Source of the DNA: an uncultured Chromatiaceae bacterium
GTDB lineage: Bacteria > Pseudomonadota > Gammaproteobacteria > Chromatiales > Chromatiaceae
Reading direction: 5' to 3'
DNA: 64,000 nt
Assembly (NCBI GenBank): GCA_937923175.1
Contig: CALALB010000017.1
Coordinates: 21,153-85,152 of the forward strand
Part shown: positions 57,876 through 64,000 of the stretch, piece by piece
How positions within the stretch are numbered: the first letter of the stretch is position 1
How the letters are laid out: each line of letters opens with the position of its first letter
The notes under the pieces: generated by a model
Databases searched by the model: none
Told to the model about the DNA's origin: nothing
What the model saw: the letters and a program-made list of their open reading frames with translations, nothing else
Position numbers and translations under genes: made by a program

Positions 57876-58195
57876 ATGAAAATCAATCGCTGGATCAGCA
57901 GCTTAGCAGTTTTCGTGGCCATCACTGCAAGTTTCGGAAGTTGTGTATATTCCGAACACCGTGCCAAAATGAATGCAAAAACATTCTGCTCGCGTTTCGT
58001 GATTGGTGGCGATTTGAAGAGGCTATTAAAGCGGCAAATGCGGCTGCAGAAGCCAGAAAAGATATAATTGAAAGGGATGGGAAAAAGACTGTGTTTGTCA
58101 TCTATACAGGGATTCCTCCATTCTCGCGTCATGTCTGTTTTATTGACGGCATCGATGGAAAAATTATTGATTTAAGGTATGAGTATATGGATTAA
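57876..58195 (+). pseudogene. Small lipoprotein-like cassette gene, one frameshift
   Basis: It begins MKINRWISSLAVFVAITASFGSC, a signal peptide ending in a lipobox-like FGSC. It reads on to AKTFCSRFVIGGD and then loses frame at about 58013, where a TTTT run seems to have lost one T. The other frame continues FEEAIKAANAAAEARKDI and then IYTGIPPFSRHVCFIDGIDG to a stop at 58195. Small proteins of this PPFSRHxCF type occur in integron cassettes. A sequencing error cannot be excluded. Confidence 0.6.
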
Positions 58196-58218
58196 AGACT
58201 GGGTTTTATGCCTATTTA

Positions 58219-58302
58219 ATCTAACAATGATATAAAGTCGGACTCGCTACATCAGCACTGTGTACAAATTCTCCTCGCTGCTCCCGCGCATCATTGGCAA
58301 AC
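58219..58302 (+). other. attC-like recombination site 3 (degenerate)
   Basis: It begins ATCTAAC (RYYYAAC). CAATGAT at the left pairs with ATCATTG at the right, followed by GCAAAC where GTTRRRY is expected. The AAGTCGGACTCGC segment resembles the L-box part of other attC sites. At 84 bases it is longer and less regular than sites 1 and 2. Confidence 0.45.
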
Positions 58303-58415
58303 AATATGAGCGCAAGTGTGATCACCGGTGATCTCCTTAAGCAGGAATATAAAAGTGAACGAATAAATCTATTTGTTGTTTTTCGGGTAAGGCTATGCGA
58401 TTGTTGAGTATGACA

Positions 58416-59045
58416 TTCTCTCGGTGGATCGAGAACACCGAAGGCGCCAAGTTCCGGATGAAGGTCTTTGAAGGTCTTTAACGATTTAAAGACCCGGGGC
58501 TTGGCCGACATCCTGACTGCCGTCCCCGATGGCCTGAAGGGGATGCCAGAGACGCTCACTGCCGTATTCCCGGCCGCCAGACGGCAAACCCGCCTCGTGC
58601 ATCTGATCCGCAACAGCCTGGACGACGCCAGCCGGAAGGATCGCAACGCGCTCGCCGCGCCGATCAAACCGATCTACCCGGCGCCCAGTGCCGAACCGCG
58701 CTGACCGAATTGGAGTCCTGGGAGGCGGCCCCCTGGGGCCAGAAGATTCCGACCGTGGTCGCCTGACGGCGGACTTCAGACCGGATCATTCCGTTCTTAG
58801 TGTTTCCCCCGCCGAACCGCCAGATGATCGACACCACTAACGCCATCGAGAACATCCATGCCCAATTGCGCTTTGGTCTCAAGACCCAGCGGCACTTCCC
58901 GAGCGCTGACGCAGCCACCCAGCTGATATGGCCAGCCTTGAAGAGCATCACCGCCGACTGGGGACAGGCGGCCAGGGACTGGACGGAGGCAATGAACCCA
59001 TTCGCCATCCTCTATACCGAATGCTTTGAAGCGGCCCGAGGATAG
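58416..59045 (+). pseudogene. IS256-family (mutator-type) transposase remnant
   Basis: Pieces in several frames match the middle and end of IS256-family transposases: FSRWIENTEGAKFRMKVF, then FNDLKTRGLADILTAVPDGLKG, TRLVHLIRNSL, ALTELESWEAAPWGQKI, and IDTTNAIENIHAQLRFGLKTQ. A 10-bp tandem duplication (AAGGTCTTTG twice, 58461-58480) breaks the first frame, and a TGA interrupts near 58766. The 5' third, including the first catalytic Asp, is missing. It cannot be active. Confidence 0.85.
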
Positions 59046-59158
59046 AACGACCACCGACTTTCCCACTGCACCGTCCACCTAAGGTCTAGACAGAGCTTCG
59101 GCTGCCATCCCTGTGGAAAAGTCTCTCTCCACCTCACCCACAGAAATTCTGACACCCC
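58416..59158 (+). mobile_element. IS256-family insertion sequence, 5'-truncated
   Basis: The element runs from the broken transposase start to a terminal-repeat-like end at about 59134-59158 (CACAGAAATTCTGACACCCCC), which resembles the TTTTGACAC-type ends of this family on the reverse strand. No left terminal repeat is visible, so the left end was lost. It borders the third attC-like site. Confidence 0.65.
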
Positions 59159-59337
59159 CGCTTGGGTGTATCGATGATTGTCGTCACCCAGGATCTTGGG
59201 GTGATCCGGATGCTGACCTCGCGCCCCCCGGTGATGAATAGGCGTGTCATTGAGGCGGGCTGACCGATCAGATTCTCGGGGACCCAAGCCCTCCCCTGCC
59301 GATCCCATCAAAACAGCAGGGAGCAGAGAACAGCCGA

Positions 59338-59772
59338 TCAGAGCGCCTGACGTACCCAAGACTCGATACTAGCTGCATCCATTGCCCCCGCCTGGCGGGC
59401 GATCGGCTGGCCGTGGCGAAATAGGATCAGGGTGGGGATACTGCGAATCCCAAGGCGCGCTGCAAGCATTGGATGATCCTCGGTGTTGATCTTAATCAGA
59501 CGCACCCGGGGTTCCAGGCGTCTGGCTGCTACCTCGAATGCCGGCGCCATCATCCGGCAGGGTCCGCACCAGGGGGCCCAAAAGTCGACCAAAAGCGGAA
59601 GATCGCTGCGGTTTAAATGGTGGTCAAAACGCCGCTCGTCGAGCGCCCAGGGATGGCCGCTAAACAGCGGCTGATGGCATTTGCCGCAATTGGGCGAGGC
59701 ATTCAGACGTTCAGCCGGCACGCGATTGACTGCGTCGCAGTGAGGACAAACCACATGCATGGATTCAGACAC
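59338..59772 (-). CDS. trxC: Thioredoxin 2 (zinc-containing)
   Basis: Thioredoxin 2 reduces disulfides and is induced in oxidative stress in E. coli. The 144-residue product has an N-terminal zinc ribbon (VVCPHCDAVNRVPAERL, then CGKCHQPL) followed by the thioredoxin fold with LLVDFWAPWCGPCRMMAP and the cis-Pro motif SIPTLILF. The start is GTG 59772, or ATG four codons later. It is divergent from the cnoX-like gene. Confidence 0.94.
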   Translation of the reverse strand: MSESMHVVCPHCDAVNRVPAERLNASPNCGKCHQPLFSGHPWALDERRFDHHLNRSDLPLLVDFWAPWCGPCRMMAPAFEVAARRLEPRVRLIKINTEDHPMLAARLGIRSIPTLILFRHGQPIARQAGAMDAASIESWVRQAL

Positions 59773-59960
59773 GATCTCAGTTCTCCAGGGGTGCGCCAGA
59801 CTCCAGCGGAAAGGCTGCGTCTATCTCTAGACAGCATCCATACCCTTGCATCATGGCGGGGGCACGGCTATTTTGCGGCCTCAAGGCGGTCGTTTGCCGC
59901 AGATAGATTTAGGCACATGCCTGATACCCTCACTGACGCTTTAAGGTTATTGTCATTGCC

Positions 59961-60824
59961 ATGACCCATTCAGCCCATGTTGTTGCAGTCACTACTGCCA
60001 ATTTTCAATCGATCGTCATCCAGGGTTCCTACGAGCGCCCAGTCCTGGTTGATTTTTGGGCCGACTGGTGCGCGCCCTGTCGGATGCTGATGCCGATCCT
60101 AGCCAAGCTCGCGGATGAATACCAGGGCCGTTTCCTCTTGGCCAAGGTCAATACCGATGAGGAGCAGGCACTCGCCTTTCAATTCGGTATCCGTAGCCTG
60201 CCGACCGTCCAACTCTTCCGTAATGGGCAGGTAGTCGATCAGTTCATGGGGGCCTTGCCCGAGGGGCAGGTGCGGGCCTTTTTGGACAATCACCTGCCTC
60301 GCGCCTCTGATGGATTGCTCGAACACGCCCAAGCGGCTATCGCTGCTGGCGATCTTGCCGGCGCTCGCTCGTTTTTGGAGCGCGTGCGCCGCGAGGATCC
60401 GGGGCATAAAAGGCTGCCGATCGTCGAGGCCCAGTGGTTAGCAGCCTCGGGCGAGATCGATCAGGCACTTGCGACAATCAATCATCTATCGATCGAGCTC
60501 GCCGATGACCCTGAGGTTGCGGCCCTGCGCGGCCGGCTCAATTTTGCCCAGGCTGTCAAACAGGCGCCGGCCGAGTCAGAGCTCACCGCCCGGCTCGCCA
60601 GCAATCCCCGGGATAGTGAGGCGCGCTATCAGCTCGCCGCCTATTTGGTGTTGCGTGGCGATTATGAAGGTGCACTCGAACATTTGCTTGAACTGATCAG
60701 GCGCGATCGTGCCTATGGGGATGACGCTGGGCGCAAAGGAATGATCGCGATCTTCGATCTGCTCGGCAGCGGCCATGAGCTGGTGACGCGCTACCGGGCC
60801 AAGATGATGAGCGCACTCTATTAA
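59961..60824 (+). CDS. cnoX: Thioredoxin-TPR chaperedoxin (CnoX/YbbN family)
   Basis: The 287-residue protein has an N-terminal thioredoxin fold with VLVDFWADWCAPCRMLMP and SLPTVQLFRNGQ, then TPR repeats (LLEHAQAAIAAGDLAGARSFLERV, about residues 118-230) and the C-terminal family end (DDAGRKGMIAIFDLLGSGHELVTRYR). CnoX protects substrates such as EF-Tu and GroEL clients from over-oxidation. The WCAPC motif, unlike E. coli YbbN's SQHC, keeps both cysteines, so this form may be redox active. Confidence 0.92.
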   Translation: MTHSAHVVAVTTANFQSIVIQGSYERPVLVDFWADWCAPCRMLMPILAKLADEYQGRFLLAKVNTDEEQALAFQFGIRSLPTVQLFRNGQVVDQFMGALPEGQVRAFLDNHLPRASDGLLEHAQAAIAAGDLAGARSFLERVRREDPGHKRLPIVEAQWLAASGEIDQALATINHLSIELADDPEVAALRGRLNFAQAVKQAPAESELTARLASNPRDSEARYQLAAYLVLRGDYEGALEHLLELIRRDRAYGDDAGRKGMIAIFDLLGSGHELVTRYRAKMMSALY

Positions 60825-60994
60825 CGCCGGGCAATGGGGCCGGATCAAGGGGATAATGCGGCGCAACCACTGACCTTGCGTGCGGATCTCAAGGGGCGGC
60901 ATCCGTGAATAATTGATCCAGGGCCATGCGTGCCTCTTCATAACCCTGGGAGATTGCGCTTACCAGCCAATGGGTAGCGGTGAGCTCATCGCGT

Positions 60995-62812
60995 TCAATC
61001 CCCCCGCCCCTCGGCATACATGAGACCTAGGCGGTATTGGTCAGTGGCCAGACCCTGTTCGGCGGCCTGGCCATACCAATAGGCGGCCTGGGACTCGTCC
61101 TGGGGGACGCCGCGACCCGTTTCATACAGGATACCCAGATTGAATTGGGCCTCTGCCAGACCTTGTTCGGCAGCCTTACGCCACCACAACCCAGCTTGGG
61201 CATCGCTTTGCAAAACACCCCGTCCCATCATATACATCATCCCGAGATTATATTGGGCTGTTGCCAGACCCTGTTCGGCGGCCTGGCGATACCAAAAGAC
61301 GGCCTGGATATCGTCCTGAGCAATCCCTAGCCCATTCTCAAAGAGCCAGCCCAGGTTGATCTGGGCCTCGGCAAGGCCCTGAGCGGCGGCCTGTCGCCAC
61401 CAGTGGGCCGCCTGGGTATAGTCCTGACCCAGGCCCCGTCCCTCGGCATACATTACCCCCAGGTTATATTGGGCCAGCACCTCACCCTGTTTGGCGGCCT
61501 CATGCCACCAATAAGCTGCCTGCACATAGTTTTGCGTAAGGCCTCTTCCCTCGGCATAGATCAATCCGAGATTGTATTGGGCCTCGGGATCGCCTTGACG
61601 CGCCGCCTCCTGCAACCAATGCGCTGCCTTAGATTCATCCCGCTCAACCCCCTGGCCGCGCACATACAGCATGCCGATGTTGTATTGGGCCTTTTTATCG
61701 CCCTGTTCAGCAAGCGGCTGCCAATGATCGATGGCACCTTGATAATCGCCGCGTTCATAGGCCGCACAACCCTCGGTAAACTTGGCATCAAAGCGCACTG
61801 GGGCTGGCAGGGGCTCAGCGGCTGGCGCTGGTGAGGAGGTGGTCTGTTTGAGCCTGAATGCCGAGGCCTTCGCCCAGGCCCGCTCCATGGCATCAATGCT
61901 TTGAAAGCGATCAGGCGCGCGCACTGCCATGGCCTTGAGCAAGACATCCTCCTGCTGGGGGCTGATTGTCACCCCCAACCTCGAGGGCGGGATCAGGGTA
62001 TCCTGCTCAAGTCGGTCTAATGCGTCGGGTGGGATCTGGCCGGTAATCGCTCGATAGAAGGTTGCACCCAGACTATAGATGTCGGTCCAGGGACCTTGCT
62101 GGCCGCGGCTACGATATTGTTCCTCAGGGGCATAACCGGGTTTGAGGATCACCGATAGGCTATGGCTGCGCTCACTGAACGCAAAACGCGCTGCCCCAAA
62201 ATCAAGCAGCTTGACCCGCCCGCTCCGAGAGAGATAGATGTTGTCCGGGGTGACATCCCGGTGGAGCAACCCATCCTTATGGACAACTCGCAAAGCCTCC
62301 ATCACGGGGAAAAGCAAGCGCAATGCCTGTTCGAAGGAGATGCGCCCCTCAGGTTGCTTGGCGAGATATTGCTTAAGGGTTAGACCCTCAACATAGTCCA
62401 TGACGCAATAACCGGTTCCATTGGCGCGAAAAAAGGCCTTGACGCTGACGATCCCGGGGTGCTGGTCAAAACGGGCCAGAGCACGCGCCTCTTCAAGAAA
62501 ACGCTTCAGACCATAAGAGAACTGTTCGTCTGCGGGTGATAGGTAGACTGTCAAGGTTATCCCATCGGGGGCGCGGGTTGCGCTATTGCGCGGCAGATAT
62601 TCCTTGATCGCCAGCCTGACCTGAAGATTTTCATCCCAGGCCAGATAGGTAATGCCAAAACCGCCATGCCCCAGCACGCGTCCCAAGCGATACCGTCCAT
62701 CGAGCAGGGTACCCAGGGGCAAGGCCGGGGGAGGATTGTCTAGGCCCGGGCGCCACCCACAGCGTGGGCAGGGGGTAATGGGGGGGGCCAAAACAATTGG
62801 GACAGTGTTCAT
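60995..62812 (-). CDS. Serine/threonine protein kinase with Sel1 repeats, frame broken at both ends
   Basis: The open part gives 605 residues: a Hanks-type kinase (GHGGFGITYLAWD, LAIKEYLP, HRDVTPDNIYL, LLDFGAARF, YAPEEQY), a Pro-rich linker, and about seven 36-residue Sel1 repeats (AQYNLGLIYAEGRGL type). In the catalytic loop Thr replaces the usual Lys (HRDVTPDN). At the N-terminus, a C8 run (G8 at 62780-62787 on the plus strand) breaks a CxxC/CxxC zinc ribbon. With seven Cs the protein would start at 62816 as MDEHCPNCFGPPITPCPRCGW. At the C-terminus, a G6 run (61000-61005) causes the early stop. With five Gs, 37 residues completing a Sel1 repeat follow to 60889. Confidence 0.85.
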   Translation of the reverse strand: MNTVPIVLAPPITPCPRCGWRPGLDNPPPALPLGTLLDGRYRLGRVLGHGGFGITYLAWDENLQVRLAIKEYLPRNSATRAPDGITLTVYLSPADEQFSYGLKRFLEEARALARFDQHPGIVSVKAFFRANGTGYCVMDYVEGLTLKQYLAKQPEGRISFEQALRLLFPVMEALRVVHKDGLLHRDVTPDNIYLSRSGRVKLLDFGAARFAFSERSHSLSVILKPGYAPEEQYRSRGQQGPWTDIYSLGATFYRAITGQIPPDALDRLEQDTLIPPSRLGVTISPQQEDVLLKAMAVRAPDRFQSIDAMERAWAKASAFRLKQTTSSPAPAAEPLPAPVRFDAKFTEGCAAYERGDYQGAIDHWQPLAEQGDKKAQYNIGMLYVRGQGVERDESKAAHWLQEAARQGDPEAQYNLGLIYAEGRGLTQNYVQAAYWWHEAAKQGEVLAQYNLGVMYAEGRGLGQDYTQAAHWWRQAAAQGLAEAQINLGWLFENGLGIAQDDIQAVFWYRQAAEQGLATAQYNLGMMYMMGRGVLQSDAQAGLWWRKAAEQGLAEAQFNLGILYETGRGVPQDESQAAYWYGQAAEQGLATDQYRLGLMYAEGRGD

Positions 62813-62911
62813 CCATTGCGTATGGAGGCTCTTCCAGCGCCACAGGATTAGACAATTGACTCTAATCATACACCCTCGCGACCAACGCGGCTTGCTGACC
62901 ACCATCCAGAA

Positions 62912-63664
62912 TCAGTTAGCAAGGCGTTGCATGACCAACATATAATTGACCCCTTCCCAGCGGGTTTGGGCAAAGCGGCGGGTGAAGGGGTTCAGGCGCA
63001 CACCGGTGCGATGGATCAGCCGATAGTTAGGGCCCAGGCCTTGAATGACCTCAGTTGGGCGCACCAGCTTGCGGTAACGATGAGTGCCGCGGGGTAGCCA
63101 GCGCAGGAGATATTCAGCACCCAGGATGGCCATGAACCAGGCAGCAAGGGTGCGATTGATACTGGACACGATCATAGCCCCGCCCGGCCGCACCAAGCGC
63201 GCACAAGCGGCCAAAAAATCCGGCAGTCCCTCGACATGCTCGACGACCTCAAGGTTAAGCACAGCGTCAAACTCCAACTCAGCTGCAGCCAGGTGCTCAA
63301 CACTGGTCAGTTGGTAGTCGATCGCCAAACCACCCCGTTGCGCATGGAGACGGGCCACCTGGAGATTTTTATCGACAACGTCGATTCCCATTACCGATGC
63401 ACCCAGGTGCGCCATGGATTCACTGAGGATACCGCCGCCACAGCCGATATCGAGAAGCCTTAAGCCGCTGAGCGGTTGATCAGCATGAGGATCACGACCC
63501 AATAGGGCGCATAGATGGCGGCAGATATAACCCACCCGAAAGGCATTCAGCCGATGGAGCGGCCAAAATGGACCCTGAGCATCCCACCAGCGATTGGCTA
63601 GACGCTCGAAATAGGCGATCTCGGCGGGGTCGATGCTGGGTGCAACGGGCGAATCAGTAGACAT
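62912..63664 (-). CDS. ubiG: Ubiquinone biosynthesis O-methyltransferase
   Basis: UbiG performs both O-methylations in ubiquinone synthesis. The 250-residue protein has the family N-terminus (EIAYFERLANRWWDAQGPFWPLHRLNAFRV), the SAM-binding motif LLDIGCGGGILSESMAHLGA, VVEHVEGLPDFL and a C-terminal VNYMLVMQR. The ATG at 63664 has GGAG six bases upstream; a longer frame of ten codons is rejected. It follows the broken kinase gene on the same strand. Confidence 0.93.
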   Translation of the reverse strand: MSTDSPVAPSIDPAEIAYFERLANRWWDAQGPFWPLHRLNAFRVGYICRHLCALLGRDPHADQPLSGLRLLDIGCGGGILSESMAHLGASVMGIDVVDKNLQVARLHAQRGGLAIDYQLTSVEHLAAAELEFDAVLNLEVVEHVEGLPDFLAACARLVRPGGAMIVSSINRTLAAWFMAILGAEYLLRWLPRGTHRYRKLVRPTEVIQGLGPNYRLIHRTGVRLNPFTRRFAQTRWEGVNYMLVMQRLAN

Positions 63665-63963
63665 GCAGAGCTCCTTCGTCTCGATTGGGCTCAAGATAGT
63701 GATCGGAGGCGTTTCTGCAAACCAGAGATGAAGTGGCGGGCTAACCAGGATGCTCCAATTCGAGCATAGCTTTTCTCCACCAAACCTCGAATCAAAGGAA
63801 CCCCAATCGGCGACCTCCGTGTCCCCTTGCCTGCCTGTGCCTCAAACCGCCCGAGGATCCGATTGAGTCCCTAAACTGCTGTAAATCGGGTGGGTAGGTA
63901 GCCACCGCTTCGATTCGGTAAATTGACGTTGCGAGACGATCGATAACCGAAGGAGAAGAAGCG

Positions 63964-64000
63964 ATGGCTGGGTATGAGGTTAGCGTAGGAACGGAGTTGC
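63964..64000 (+). CDS. 5' end of an unidentified gene at the window edge
   Basis: Only 12 codons are visible (MAGYEVSVGTEL). A strong AGGAGAAG ribosome-binding site lies 5-12 bases upstream, which makes a real start likely. Too little sequence is present to name it. The 300 bases before it contain no gene I can support. Confidence 0.6.
   Translation, partial: MAGYEVSVGTEL

Noticed and set aside
59160..59245. Minus-strand fragment beginning MTRLFITGGREVSIRI that resembles CsrA at first glance
   Set aside because: The match is only a few residues, the frame ends at the insertion-sequence border, and there is no ribosome-binding site. I could not support a csrA call.

Overview
The window reads as the chromosome of a high-GC gammaproteobacterium. 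The gene orders rimP-nusA-infB-rbfA-truB-rpsO-pnp, rlmH-maf-rng, sppA-HAD-rluC divergent from rne, and carA-carB-greA are all gammaproteobacterial. A purple sulfur or related sulfur bacterium (Chromatiales) is my best guess, from overall protein style and a methylthioinosine-phosphorylase-type gene, but no photosynthesis or sulfur-oxidation marker lies here, so the family is inference. Most of the window is well-packed housekeeping sequence. Short dispersed inverted repeats (REP-like, core CCGGCGCAAGCCGG or CCCGGCTTTCGCCGGGG) sit in several intergenic gaps.

Layout. 1-8.9 kb (minus): the translation and transcription-factor operon, driven by a clear sigma70-type promoter at 8829-8857 and a roughly 150-nt leader holding three tandem terminator-like hairpins before rimP. 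8.9-11.6 kb (minus): a Pro/Ala-rich membrane-anchored protein, an MTA/MTI phosphorylase and moeB. 11.7-14.9 kb (plus): argH and prfC. 15.1-17.7 kb (minus): rng, maf, rlmH. 17.9-23.0 kb (plus): tatA, tatB (no tatC), then an RND efflux adaptor and pump. 23.4-29.0 kb (minus): a signalling cluster with a transporter-like histidine kinase, a lone receiver, a CBS/DUF294 protein and two small or secreted proteins. 29.2-32.1 kb (minus): a secreted nuclease-like protein and ppk1. 32.4-36.4 kb (plus): sufB-sufC-sufD-sufT without sufS or sufE. 36.6-40.9 kb: a phosphodiesterase-like gene divergent from a two-gene unit, a cytoplasmic molybdopterin oxidoreductase plus an ATP-grasp-like protein, which is the least conventional intact locus. 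41.0-46.6 kb: sppA, HAD phosphatase, rluC, and rne with a long leader. 46.9-56.8 kb: LMW phosphatase, nudB, aspS, fmdB-like, an SDR, greA, carB, carA.

56.9-59.2 kb is the only obviously accessory island. It holds three attC-like sites bounding decayed cassettes (a BrnT-type toxin with its antitoxin, and a small lipoprotein), with no integrase, followed by an IS256-family transposase remnant. This looks like a small integron-cassette cluster lacking an integrase.

59.3-64 kb: trxC divergent from a CnoX/YbbN-type chaperedoxin, then a Ser/Thr kinase with Sel1 repeats whose reading frame is broken at both ends by homopolymer runs, ubiG, and the first codons of an unidentified gene at the right edge.
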